Assembly: GCA_934130325.1 (NCBI GenBank) | Contig: CAKOYA010000013.1 | Location: forward strand, 1-32,508 | Reading direction: 5' to 3' | DNA length: 32,508 bases | Origin: an uncultured Clostridia bacterium | GTDB lineage: Bacteria; Bacillota; Clostridia; TANB77; CAG-465 | In this document: piece by piece, positions 8,080-16,016 of the stretch | How positions within the stretch are numbered: position 1 is the stretch's first letter | How the letters are laid out: every line of letters begins with the position of its first letter | The notes under the pieces: model-generated | What the model was told of the DNA's origin: nothing | Databases searched by the model: none | Seen by the model: the letters and a program-made list of their open reading frames with translations, nothing else | Made by a program: the position numbers and the translations under genes

Positions 8080-9097
8080 AGCGAGAAATTATGGTGCGTT
8101 TTTGCAAGCATTTTCTTTGCAAAAATATATATCTAAAAATTATGATTGTTCCATTATAGATTATGAAAATAAAAATATAAAAAGCAGTTATAATATTGTA
8201 AAATTTAAGAATGTTAAATCATTTTTAAAAAGCTTAATATATATATTCAAGAATTTAAAGAGAAAAGAATCATTTGAGAAATGTATAAAAAAATATATGA
8301 ATTTAACTACTGTTAATGAAAAATATGATGTAGTTGTTGCAGGCAGTGATCAAATTTGGAACATAAAATTAACAAATGGTTATGATAAAATGTATAGTTT
8401 AGAGTATTTTAATGTGCCTAGGAAAATATCATATGCTTCTTCAGTTGGACAAGAAAGTTTGATATTAAAAAATAGTGATATATATGCCAAAATATTAAAT
8501 AATATTCAGAATATTTCTGTAAGAGAAGAAAGTGCAAAGGCTGAATTGGAAAAAATAACTAACAAAAAAATAGAAGTAATGCTGGATCCTACTTTTTTAT
8601 TAAGTAAAGAAGAATGGGACAAGTTTGAAATAGAAAACGATATAAATGAAGATTATATCTTTAGCTATTTTGTAGCCGTTACTAAACAAAATTATGAAGC
8701 TTTAGAAAAACTTTCAAATAAACTTAAAACTAAAACAATTAGTTATTCTGAACATGTTAAAGAGGCAAATGTATTAAAAGATTGTTACTTGGATGATCCG
8801 ATTAAATTTATAAACAGATTGAAACATTCAAAACTAGTATTTACTTCATCTTTTCATGGAACAGTATTTTCATTAATATTCAACAAAGAATTTTATGTTA
8901 TGCCACCTGAAGGAAAAGCAAATAGAATAATCAATCTATTAGAAAAATTAGGATTAACTTCTAGAATTATAAATTCTGTAGATCAGATAGAAAAAATAGA
9001 TTTTAATAAAAAGATTGACTATAAAGAAGTAAATAAGAAGATGGAGGAACTAAGAAAAAAATCTCAAATGTGGTTAGACAGAACATTGGAGGAATGA
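8048..9097 (+). CDS. Polysaccharide pyruvyl transferase family protein
   Basis: Members of this family (CsaB/ExoV type) transfer pyruvate from phosphoenolpyruvate to a sugar, forming a ketal that makes the glycan acidic, though many members are untested. The 349-residue protein has the typical N-terminus VGIVTIHKARNYGAFLQAF (4-22), VVAGSDQIWN (96-105) and the C-terminal SSFHGTVFSLIF segment (about 266-277), which contains the family's conserved histidine. ATG at 8048 follows AAGGGA (8031-8036); a GTG at 8039 would be too close to that site. It overlaps the polymerase gene by 32 bases. It is followed after four bases by an FrhB-like gene, a pairing I recall from other capsule loci. Pyruvylation of the product is inference. 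Confidence 0.88.
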   Translation: MKKVGIVTIHKARNYGAFLQAFSLQKYISKNYDCSIIDYENKNIKSSYNIVKFKNVKSFLKSLIYIFKNLKRKESFEKCIKKYMNLTTVNEKYDVVVAGSDQIWNIKLTNGYDKMYSLEYFNVPRKISYASSVGQESLILKNSDIYAKILNNIQNISVREESAKAELEKITNKKIEVMLDPTFLLSKEEWDKFEIENDINEDYIFSYFVAVTKQNYEALEKLSNKLKTKTISYSEHVKEANVLKDCYLDDPIKFINRLKHSKLVFTSSFHGTVFSLIFNKEFYVMPPEGKANRIINLLEKLGLTSRIINSVDQIEKIDFNKKIDYKEVNKKMEELRKKSQMWLDRTLEE

Positions 9098-9101
9098 TAT
9101 T

Positions 9102-10127
9102 ATGGAAAAATTATATTATGCAGTGAAAAATAAAGATGAAGATATTAGATTAAAATCTTCAAGCGGTGGTGTATTTGATTTATTGTGTAGGAATGTATAT
9201 GGTAATGGTGGGGTAGTATATGGAGCTATAATAGATAAAGAACAAAACGTAGTACATTATAGGTCAGAAAATATATCTGATATTGATATGTTTAAAGGCT
9301 CAAAATATACTCAAAGTAAATTAAATGATACATTTAAAAAAGTAAGAGAAGACTTAGAAGAAAATAGAAATGTTTTATTTAGTGGTACTCCTTGCCAAGT
9401 ACAAGCTTTAAAAAATTATTTAAAGGACGATATACAAGATAGATTAATTTTAGTAGATATAGTCTGTCACGGAACACCACAGAAAAAGTATTATGATGAC
9501 TATAAAAAAATGTTAGAAAAAAAATATCATGGAAAAATAACAAAGATTAATTTTAGGTATAAAGGAAATAAAAAAGATAGCAAATATACGGGATTTGGTA
9601 TGAAAAAAAATGGACCAGTTCAATCTCAATACAATATGTATGTTGAGTTTGATAATAGAAAAAGTTATATAATGAGTAGTGAATTTGATATATACTATCA
9701 GCTATATGATTATATGGTATCAAAAGCATGCTTTGAATGTCCATTTACAAACTTAAATAGAAATTCTGATATAACAGTTGGTGACTTTCATGAATTTTCG
9801 TCTAAACTTGGAAAGTTTAATGATGCAAAAGGTGTATCGCTGGTAATATTAAATACTAAAAAGGGATTGGAAATATTTGAAAAGCTAAAGCCAAATATCT
9901 ATTATGAATCTAAAAAAGAAAATGAGTGTATACAACCTCAACTTACAAAACCATTAAAAAAGCCTAAAAAATATGATGATTTTGTAAGTGACTATGATAA
10001 ATTTGGATTTGAGTATGTAGCAAAAAAATATACTTCAAATAACACTAAGTTTAAGATAAAAAAGATGCTGTATAGATTAGGACTTTTAGGAACAATAAAA
10101 AATATTAAAGGAAAGAACTATGAGTAG
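9102..10127 (+). CDS. FrhB-like protein (coenzyme F420 hydrogenase/dehydrogenase beta-subunit family) in a polysaccharide locus
   Basis: The family reduces or oxidises substrates using FAD, iron-sulphur clusters and, in archaea, F420; its role in capsule loci is unknown. This 341-residue protein begins YAVKNKDEDIRLKSSSGGVF, then FSGTPCQVQALKNYL (93-107), DIVCHGTP (119-126), KACFECPFTNLNRNSDITVGD (from 208). The conserved cysteines seen are 98, 122, 210 and 213. The usual N-terminal ferredoxin-like CxxCxxC cluster is absent, so it may have lost one electron-transfer centre or depend on a partner. It lies four bases after the pyruvyl transferase gene, with GGAGGA eight bases before ATG, and overlaps the flippase gene by eight bases, so it is tightly coupled. 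A redox role in sugar modification is possible but not shown. Confidence 0.85.
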   Translation: MEKLYYAVKNKDEDIRLKSSSGGVFDLLCRNVYGNGGVVYGAIIDKEQNVVHYRSENISDIDMFKGSKYTQSKLNDTFKKVREDLEENRNVLFSGTPCQVQALKNYLKDDIQDRLILVDIVCHGTPQKKYYDDYKKMLEKKYHGKITKINFRYKGNKKDSKYTGFGMKKNGPVQSQYNMYVEFDNRKSYIMSSEFDIYYQLYDYMVSKACFECPFTNLNRNSDITVGDFHEFSSKLGKFNDAKGVSLVILNTKKGLEIFEKLKPNIYYESKKENECIQPQLTKPLKKPKKYDDFVSDYDKFGFEYVAKKYTSNNTKFKIKKMLYRLGLLGTIKNIKGKNYE

Positions 10128-11541
10128 GGAGAAAAATTTAGTAAAAAATACAATAATAATTACAATAGGCAAAGTATGTACACAATTAATAACTTTTATA
10201 TTATTACCACTTTATACTTCTATCTTAACTGTAGAGGAGTATGGAATCGTTGATGTACTAAATACATTAGTTGCACTTATGTTACCAATTGTTACACTAC
10301 AGATAGAGCAAGCGGTATTTAGAGAGTTAATCGAATGTCGTGATAACGAAGATAAAAAGAAAAAGGTTGTTTCAAGTGGTGTGATTTCAGTAATATTCCA
10401 GTGCTTAATATATGTAATCATTTTTATAATTATTTTTCCAATTATAAAAAATGATTATAAGATTTTCTTAGCAACTAATGTAATAACTTATATATTCTTA
10501 TCATTATTTCAGCAGATTGCACGTGGTATGGGAAAAAATAAAGAATTTTCTATTGCAAGCTTTATAACAGCAATATTTACAATAGTTTTTAATTTACTTT
10601 TTTTACTGGTAATAAAGTTAGGTGCAAATGGAATGTTAATTGGTACCATGCTAGGACAAGTGTTTGGTACAGTGTATCTATTCTTAACTTTAAAATTATA
10701 TAAGTATATAAGCTTAAAAACATATAAAAAAGATATATTAAAACAATTATTTAAATATTCTATGCCACTTATTCCAAATGCAATATGTTGGTGGGTTTTT
10801 AATGCATCTGATAGAATTATAGTCACATCATTTTTGGGAGTAGGTGAAAATGGAATACTTGCAGCTTCATTAAAATTTTCTACTTTGTACATAACTTTGT
10901 ATAATATATTTAATATGAGTTGGACAGAATCTATATCGTTAAATATTAATGATAGTGATTTTGAAAGTTATTTTAATAATACTTTTAAGATAGTTTTAAA
11001 TTTATTTATAACACTAGCAATTGGACTTATAAGTGTAATGCCATTTTTGTACCCATTATTAATTAATGAAAAATTTAGTGCAGGTTATGGACTTATACCT
11101 ATAGCTATAATAGGGTCATTATTTAATGTGATAGTTGGATTAATAAGTGTAATCTATGTTGCTAAAAAAAACACAAAAGCAATAGCAAACACCTCAATAG
11201 TTGCAGCAATTTGCAATATTGCTATACATATTGCTCTTATTAAATTTATAGGATTATACGCAGCTGTAGTATCAACTTTGGCATCATTTTTTATAATGAG
11301 TATATATAGGATATATGACATAAACAAAAAATATATAAAAATTAAAATTTCAGGAAAACTTATCTTTGTAAGTTGTATTACGCTATTTATTATCCTTGTA
11401 TGTTATTATTCAAGTAATTTATATTTGTATATAACGGCATTAGTAATAGCTTTGGTATATGCTTGGTGTATTAACAAAAATTCTATTTATAAAATAGTCC
11501 ATTTTTTAAATTCAAAGCTAGGGGGAAAAAAGAAAGATTAG
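10120..11541 (+). CDS. Wzx-type polysaccharide flippase (MOP/PST superfamily)
   Basis: It should flip undecaprenyl-diphosphate-linked repeat units across the cytoplasmic membrane for Wzy. The 473-residue protein is highly hydrophobic, with about twelve to fourteen helices. Its N-terminus, KNTIIITIGKVCTQLITFIL followed by LPLYTSILTVEEYGIVDV, is the classical polysaccharide-exporter pattern, and PLIPNAICWWVFNASDRIIV marks the start of the second half, as in Wzx homologues. ATG at 10120 overlaps the preceding stop by eight bases and is preceded by AAAGGAAAG. Its position next to Wzy, initiating transferase and glycosyltransferases completes a Wzx/Wzy pathway. Repeat-unit specificity cannot be inferred. 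Confidence 0.93.
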   Translation: MSREKNLVKNTIIITIGKVCTQLITFILLPLYTSILTVEEYGIVDVLNTLVALMLPIVTLQIEQAVFRELIECRDNEDKKKKVVSSGVISVIFQCLIYVIIFIIIFPIIKNDYKIFLATNVITYIFLSLFQQIARGMGKNKEFSIASFITAIFTIVFNLLFLLVIKLGANGMLIGTMLGQVFGTVYLFLTLKLYKYISLKTYKKDILKQLFKYSMPLIPNAICWWVFNASDRIIVTSFLGVGENGILAASLKFSTLYITLYNIFNMSWTESISLNINDSDFESYFNNTFKIVLNLFITLAIGLISVMPFLYPLLINEKFSAGYGLIPIAIIGSLFNVIVGLISVIYVAKKNTKAIANTSIVAAICNIAIHIALIKFIGLYAAVVSTLASFFIMSIYRIYDINKKYIKIKISGKLIFVSCITLFIILVCYYSSNLYLYITALVIALVYAWCINKNSIYKIVHFLNSKLGGKKKD

Positions 11542-11563
11542 ATAATAGAAGGGAGGATTGTGT

Positions 11564-12547
11564 ATGTCTAAAAGGGTTAGATATGTAGTTATAGCAATTA
11601 TAGCAGTAGTGATTATTTTTATAATATCGTTATGTATATATATTGTATCTAAAATAGGTAAAGTAAGGATTGAAGAATTAGATGAAACAAATTTAGATAT
11701 AAATGATAATTTATATAACGAAATAGATTCTAGTATAACGGAACAAGAATTTAATGATATATTAACATTAGTGTTTTTTGGAACTGATTCTAGAGACATA
11801 TACGATATGTCCCAAGGTCGTTCAGATTCAATTATTGTAGTATCTATAAATCCAAAAATCAGAACTATAAAACTTATTAGCATTCCAAGAGATACGTATG
11901 TAAATATTCCAGGATATGGTTATACTAAAATAAATCATGCATATGCGTATGGTGGTGAACAGCTTAGTATAAAAACAATAAATTCAAATTTTGGTCTTAA
12001 TATAAAAGAATATGTAACAATTGACTTTTCAGGCTTAATAAATGTAATAAACTCAGTTGGTGGAATTGAAATGGATATTACAGAGCAAGAGCTTGAAGTA
12101 TTAAACCATTATTTACCGGCTTCATATAAGACAAGTGGGAGAGAATATAAAAAAATGACAGAATATGGTCATGTAGTTTTAAATGGTGAAGAAGCATTAG
12201 CACATTCAAGAGATAGATATGTTGGGAGTGATTTTGATAGAGCCACACGTCAAAGAAAGGTTTTAGAAGCACTTTTTAATAAACTTTCTGAAATGAAATA
12301 TAGTGAAATATTAAATCTTTTGAATTCGTATTTGCAAGAAGTAAAGACAAATATAAATATAACAGAATATTTAAAAATTGTAATGTCCATATTTAAAAAT
12401 AAAGACGAGTATAGTAAAAATATAATATCTGTTCAGGTACCAAGTACAGATTACTCATCAGGGCAAATGATTGATGGCATATATTATTTTGTTCCTGATA
12501 TACAAAAATCAAAACAAGATATGCTTATGTATATATACGATAAGTAA
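11564..12547 (+). CDS. LCP (LytR-CpsA-Psr) family glycopolymer ligase, single-helix type
   Basis: This is a second LCP enzyme, expected to attach the finished polymer to peptidoglycan. ATG at 11564 follows GGGAGG (11551-11556) by seven bases; a TTG at 11558 would be too close. The 327-residue protein has one N-terminal signal-anchor helix (about 7-29) and an extracellular LCP domain (about 66-245). Diagnostic residues are present: FFGTDSRD (71-78), GRSDSIIVV (85-93), SIPRDTYV (106-113), KINHAYAYGG (122-131), NSVGGIEMDI (163-172) and SRDRYVGSDFDRATRQR (215-231). Compared with the first LCP it lacks two helices and the accessory domain. It is last in the operon, 22 bases after the flippase gene, directly before a terminator. 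Confidence 0.94.
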   Translation: MSKRVRYVVIAIIAVVIIFIISLCIYIVSKIGKVRIEELDETNLDINDNLYNEIDSSITEQEFNDILTLVFFGTDSRDIYDMSQGRSDSIIVVSINPKIRTIKLISIPRDTYVNIPGYGYTKINHAYAYGGEQLSIKTINSNFGLNIKEYVTIDFSGLINVINSVGGIEMDITEQELEVLNHYLPASYKTSGREYKKMTEYGHVVLNGEEALAHSRDRYVGSDFDRATRQRKVLEALFNKLSEMKYSEILNLLNSYLQEVKTNINITEYLKIVMSIFKNKDEYSKNIISVQVPSTDYSSGQMIDGIYYFVPDIQKSKQDMLMYIYDK

Positions 12548-12556
12548 ATATAAAAA

Positions 12557-12620
12557 AGAGTATTAATAAGGTTAGAGTGTATTTATACATTCTAATATAC
12601 TTTAATACTCTATATTTTAT
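12557..12620 (+). terminator. Long compound hairpin ending the polysaccharide operon
   Basis: An outer perfect 10-bp stem (12557-12566 with 12602-12611) encloses an inner 10-bp stem with one G-U pair (12572-12581 with 12586-12595) and a TTTA loop. A T-rich tail follows. It begins ten bases after the stop of the second LCP gene. The tail is not a clean T-run, so read-through is possible. Confidence 0.75.
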
Positions 12621-12665
12621 TTTCTAAAAATTATAATATATGTATTATTTATATTTTAAATATAG

Positions 12666-12671
12666 TATAAT
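12666..12671 (+). promoter_or_regulatory. Candidate -10 box ahead of the metallophosphoesterase
   Basis: A TATAAT at 12666-12671 is the only promoter-like element after the operon terminator. No good -35 hexamer is found 16-18 bases upstream, and the predicted start nearly touches the ribosome binding site at 12679-12685. Confidence 0.3.
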
Positions 12672-12689
12672 GTTTATCAGGAGGGAAAA

Positions 12690-13539
12690 ATGATATATAT
12701 TTTACAAATTTTAGCTATAATTTTAACTATATATATTTTTTGGTATTTAAATTTAAATATATTACAGGTATCAAAGTATAATATATATTCAACTAAATTA
12801 CCTAAGGCTTTTGATGGATATAAAATTGTTCATCTTTCAGATTTACATTTAAAGGAGTTTGGAAAAAATAATGCAACTCTTATATCAAAGATTAATAAAA
12901 TATCACCTGATATAATAGTGGTAACAGGTGATATGGTATGTAAAAAAAATACTGATTTTTCGGTGGTAAGAAATTTAATGAAAATTTTATCTAAAAAATA
13001 TAAAATATATTATTGTCTTGGAAATCATGAACTAGATGAGAGATTTAAAACATTCAAGAAATTTAAAGAAGAACTAACAAATATGGGAGTTGTCTTTTTA
13101 CAGGATAAATATATCGAAATAAAAAAAGATGGAGATATTATTAGAATGTTTGGTATGGACTTTAGAGAAAAAATAGTATTTAGAAATTCAAGGAAAATGG
13201 TTGTAAGAAACGATTGTAATGTGTTAAATAGTATTTTTATTTCATTAGACAAAAAAATGTATAATATATTGTTAGCACATGATGCTCTTGACTATGATAT
13301 ATATGATGAATTTGGATTTGACTTAGTTTTTTGCCGGTCATGTACATGGTGGTGGAGTTAGACTGTTTGGAAAAGGTGTATTTTCACCAAGAAGAACCCT
13401 TTTTCCAAAATATTCCGGTGGTGTAGCTTCAGGAAAAAATGGTAAATGTGTAATAAGCAGAGGATTAGGAGAGCATTCAATAATGATTAGGATGTTTAAT
13501 TTACCTAATTTGGTTAGTGTGACATTAAAAAGTAAATAA
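12690..13539 (+). pseudogene. Membrane-anchored metallophosphoesterase (YkuE/YaeI-like), frameshifted
   Basis: The first frame encodes 223 residues and ends at 13361. Homology-like sequence continues in the next frame from about 13333 to the TAA at 13537-13539. Removing one T from the six-T run at 13327-13332 restores a 282-residue protein with a normal calcineurin-like phosphoesterase set: an N-terminal helix (2-24), SDLHL (50-54), TGDM (79-82), GNHE (111-114), an AHD motif with histidine 197, and AGHVHGGG after the shift. The unshifted product loses the final GHVH metal ligands and should be inactive. The start follows AGGAGGG by four bases. It may be a real null allele, a slippage-rescued gene or a sequencing/assembly indel. 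Relatives act on phosphorylated membrane substrates, but its substrate is unknown. Confidence 0.85.
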
Positions 13540-13587
13540 ATTAGTATGAAAAAAACTTGATATTGCTCTAATATTTTAAGATAACTA

Positions 13588-13616
13588 TTGATAAATTTAC
13601 ATAATTATGGTATAAT
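13588..13616 (+). promoter_or_regulatory. Sigma-A promoter of the chain-length control operon
   Basis: TTGATA at 13588-13593 and TATAAT at 13611-13616 are 17 bases apart. TG one base before the -10 makes it an extended -10 promoter. Predicted transcription starts near 13622, which argues against translation from the ATG at 13634. Confidence 0.85.
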
Positions 13617-13627
13617 TATTATGTAAA
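13596..13627 (+). repeat. 10-bp inverted repeat over the -10 box of the chain-length operon
   Basis: TTTACATAAT (13596-13605) and its exact complement ATTATGTAAA (13618-13627) flank a 12-base centre holding the -10 box. This is a typical placement for a repressor operator. The core TTACATAA also occurs in both direct repeats at the other polysaccharide promoter (2572 and 2644). Confidence 0.6.
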
Positions 13628-13645
13628 GTATTTATGGAGGATGAA

Positions 13646-14323
13646 ATGGAAGAGATAGATATCAAAGAACTCCTATATGAGTTCCTAAAAAATAAGTTAT
13701 TTATAATAATATTACTTTTTATTGGTATTTGTTTTGGATTTGTATACTCAAAATTTTTGGTAAAACCTATGTATAAATCAAATACAACAATAGTTCTTTC
13801 AAAATCTTTGACTGAAAATGATGTATCTGGTGCAATTACTACAAGTGATATAACAATGAACCAAAAATTAGTATCTACATATAGTGAGATAATGAAAAGT
13901 AGATCTGTAGTTAGAGAAGTTATAGATAGACTAGGCTTAGATATAAGTCAAGACGAATTGATATCTAAAATTTCTGTAAAATCCAAACAAGATACTGAAT
14001 TGTTAGAAATAAGCGTTACATATAATAATCCAGTGATAGCCGCAAATATTGCAAATACATTGGGAGAGGTATTTACTGAAAAGGTAAAAGATGTATATAA
14101 TATAGAAAATGTATCTATAATAGATGTAGCTGAAATAAGCGATGCACCCTATAACGTAAATATTACAAAAACGGTTGTTATATTTGCTGTAGTATCATTA
14201 TTTATAGCCTTTGTTACTATATTTATAAAAGTATATTTCAATAATACCGTAAAAACTGAAGAAGAAATTTCTAAATTATTGGGATTACCTGTACTTGCAG
14301 TAATTCCGGAATTAAAAGAATAA
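13646..14323 (+). CDS. Wzz/CapA-type chain-length regulator and tyrosine-kinase activator
   Basis: In Gram-positive capsule systems this two-helix membrane protein sets polymer length and activates the separate cytoplasmic tyrosine kinase through its C-terminal tail. The ATG at 13646 is preferred: GGAGG (13636-13640) lies five bases upstream, while the ATG at 13634 has no ribosome binding site and almost no leader. The 225-residue protein has helix one (about 18-38), an extracellular domain with YKSNTTIVLSKS and a coiled section, a DAPYNV proline segment, then helix two (about 172-197). It ends in a short cytoplasmic tail, EEEISKLLGLPVLAVIPE, which joins the kinase in fused Gram-negative homologues. 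The kinase gene starts 11 bases later. Confidence 0.93.
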   Translation: MEEIDIKELLYEFLKNKLFIIILLFIGICFGFVYSKFLVKPMYKSNTTIVLSKSLTENDVSGAITTSDITMNQKLVSTYSEIMKSRSVVREVIDRLGLDISQDELISKISVKSKQDTELLEISVTYNNPVIAANIANTLGEVFTEKVKDVYNIENVSIIDVAEISDAPYNVNITKTVVIFAVVSLFIAFVTIFIKVYFNNTVKTEEEISKLLGLPVLAVIPELKE

Positions 14324-14334
14324 GAGGGATAGTT

Positions 14335-15081
14335 ATGAAAAAAGATATAATAGTTCATGAATCGCCGAAATCACCAATTTCTGAGACTATTAGATTATTA
14401 AAAACGAATATAACATTTATGTGTAAAAATAAAAAAAATCAAATCTTACTTGTTACAAGTGCTGCACCTGGCGATGGAAAAAGCTGGGTGTCAGCAAATC
14501 TTGCTATTGCATATGCTAATTCAAATAAGAAAGTATTACTTATTGATGCCGATTTAAGAAAAGGTAGGCAGCATAAAATTTTTGGTAATAAGAATACAGT
14601 AGGGCTTTCTGATTATCTTGTAAAAGTAGATGGGATGGATAGTTTAAAAGATCAATTTGAGGTGCTATTAGGTGTAGTATTTTTAACAAAGATTAAAGGA
14701 TTATGTTTATTGCCATCTGGTACTGTACCACCAAATCCTGCAGAGTTACTTGAAACTAGTAAAATTGATGATTTAATTGAAATAGCTAAAACACAATTTG
14801 ATGTAATAATTTTTGATATGCCGCCAGTAAGTATAGTAGCAGATAGTTTACTTTTATGTAAAAAAGTAGATTATACTGTGCTAGTAGCAGCTGCTGAGAA
14901 AACAAAAAAAGACATGATTTTAAATGCCAAAAATAGTATTGAACAAGTTGGTGGAAAAATAGCAGGTGTAGTATTAAATAGAATGCCAATGATAAAAAGA
15001 AAAGGATATTCAAAGTACTATTCGCATTATGATTCTACTTATGAAAAAAAATCTAAAAAAAGATGGATAAAAAAGAGATAG
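14335..15081 (+). CDS. Bacterial tyrosine (BY) kinase, CpsD/CapB type
   Basis: This is a cytoplasmic autophosphorylating tyrosine kinase controlling polymer synthesis with its Wzz-type activator. The 248-residue protein has all family elements: N-terminal ISETIRLLKTNI (15-26), Walker A SAAPGDGKSW (42-51), Walker A' VLLIDADLR (67-75), the LLPSGTVPPNPAELL segment (125-139), Walker B VIIFDMPP (157-164) and GGKIAGVVLNR (206-216). The basic tail contains a tyrosine cluster (residues 225, 228, 229, 232, 236), the expected autophosphorylation sites. Walker A has aspartate where glutamate is more common (GDGKS instead of GEGKS), a conservative change. AGAGGG precedes ATG at suitable distance. The following phosphatase gene starts 11 bases after its stop. 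Confidence 0.95.
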   Translation: MKKDIIVHESPKSPISETIRLLKTNITFMCKNKKNQILLVTSAAPGDGKSWVSANLAIAYANSNKKVLLIDADLRKGRQHKIFGNKNTVGLSDYLVKVDGMDSLKDQFEVLLGVVFLTKIKGLCLLPSGTVPPNPAELLETSKIDDLIEIAKTQFDVIIFDMPPVSIVADSLLLCKKVDYTVLVAAAEKTKKDMILNAKNSIEQVGGKIAGVVLNRMPMIKRKGYSKYYSHYDSTYEKKSKKRWIKKR

Positions 15082-15092
15082 TAGGTGATATA

Positions 15093-15812
15093 ATGATAGA
15101 TATGCATTGTCACATATTAGACAATATAGATGATGGCTCCAAAAGTTTAGAGCAAAGTATAGAAATGGCAAGAAAAGCAGAAAAATTAGGATATAATAAA
15201 ATATTTGCTACTCCGCATTATATTGCAGACTCACACGTAACAAACCGTGATGATATAGTCACAAGAGTAGAAAAATTAAATGAGGTTTTAAAAGAAAAAG
15301 AAGTAAATATAACTATATATTGTGGAAATGAAGTATATTTTGTTTCGGAAATATTAGATATACTAAAAAGAAATATGGTTTGTACTTTAGGAAACTCAAG
15401 ATATATATTAATAGAATTTCCGCTTTCAGGTAATATTTTAAATTTGGAAAATGTAGTGTATAGTATAATATCAGAAGGATATATACCTATTATAGCCCAT
15501 CCGGAAAGATATCAATTTGTAAATGAAGATATATCAAAACTTAATTCTCTAATTGAAGATGGAGCTTTACTCCAAATAAATGTAGCAAGTATTTTAGGAT
15601 ATTATGGAAAATATCCTAAAAAAACAATCAAAAAATTACTTAAAAATAATATGGTAAGTTTTATAGGTACTGATGCACATAATGAAAGAACTATATACGA
15701 AACTTATCCAAAAGCCTTAAGGAAAATAGAAAAAATAATTGGAGATTTAAAACTAAAGAAGATTTTAATAGAAAATTCTGAGAGTGTTTTAAAGGATATA
15801 AGTATTAATTAA
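15093..15812 (+). CDS. PHP-family protein-tyrosine phosphatase, CpsB/CapC (YwqE) type
   Basis: This metal-dependent phosphatase removes phosphate from the tyrosine cluster of the kinase encoded just upstream. ATG at 15093 gives the typical N-terminus MIDMHCHILDNIDDGSKS and has TAGGTGA just upstream; an in-frame ATG at 15063 would overlap the kinase gene and add ten unmatched residues. The PHP metal ligands are visible: DMHCH (3-7), TPHY (40-43), GNEVY (78-82), AHPERY (135-140) and GTDAH (192-196). The length, 239 residues, is normal. Three genes, chain-length regulator, kinase and phosphatase, share one promoter (13588-13616) and end at the terminator at 15850. Their promoter is separate from that of the biosynthesis genes. 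Confidence 0.95.
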   Translation: MIDMHCHILDNIDDGSKSLEQSIEMARKAEKLGYNKIFATPHYIADSHVTNRDDIVTRVEKLNEVLKEKEVNITIYCGNEVYFVSEILDILKRNMVCTLGNSRYILIEFPLSGNILNLENVVYSIISEGYIPIIAHPERYQFVNEDISKLNSLIEDGALLQINVASILGYYGKYPKKTIKKLLKNNMVSFIGTDAHNERTIYETYPKALRKIEKIIGDLKLKKILIENSESVLKDISIN

Positions 15813-15849
15813 ATAGTACTGTATTGATATAGAGTAAAATAGTAGAATA

Positions 15850-15898
15850 AAAATGTGAAATATTTTTTGGAAAAGTCAAAAGAAGTTTCACATTTTTT
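15850..15898 (+). terminator. Intrinsic terminator after the tyrosine-phosphatase gene
   Basis: An 11-bp perfect stem AAAATGTGAAA (15850-15860) with TTTCACATTTT (15886-15896) and a 25-base loop ends in a six-T run (15893-15898). The stem can be extended on the left with one bulge. The right arm can alternatively pair with AAAATGTGA at 15906-15914. Confidence 0.75.
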
Positions 15899-15967
15899 AT
15901 TATGTAAAATGTGAGCTGAGTACGTATACAAGAAGAAACATAATATATCTAATAAGTTTAAGTATTA

Positions 15968-15995
15968 ACAATTTTTGTACTACTTTCATAAACTA
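15968..15995 (+). promoter_or_regulatory. Possible sporulation (sigma-K-like) promoter before dpaB
   Basis: CATAAACTA at 15987-15995 fits the CATANNNTA -10 pattern described for sigma-K in Bacillus, with an AC dinucleotide 17 bases upstream (15968-15969). There is no good sigma-A promoter in this gap. The pattern is short, common in AT-rich DNA, and a second match lies at 15939-15947, so this is weak support. Confidence 0.22.
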
Positions 15996-16016
15996 ATCTA
16001 TGAGGAGGCAAAAATA

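Noticed and set aside
10509..10892. 127-codon open frame on the reverse strand
   Set aside because: It is antisense to the flippase coding region; AT-rich codons simply leave the reverse frame open.
11518..11883. 121-codon open frame on the reverse strand
   Set aside because: It lies wholly opposite the start of the second LCP gene, which has full family motifs; no ribosome binding site or homology-like pattern supports the reverse frame.
13327..13332. Programmed ribosomal frameshifting in the metallophosphoesterase
   Set aside because: The needed shift is +1 at a T-run, with no downstream stimulatory hairpin, upstream Shine-Dalgarno-like element or known programmed shift in this family. 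Mutation, slippage or assembly error is simpler.
15850..15914. Attenuator or riboswitch controlling dpaB
   Set aside because: The alternative arm is transcribed after the terminator T-run, so it cannot act as an antiterminator, and no ligand-binding core is recognisable.
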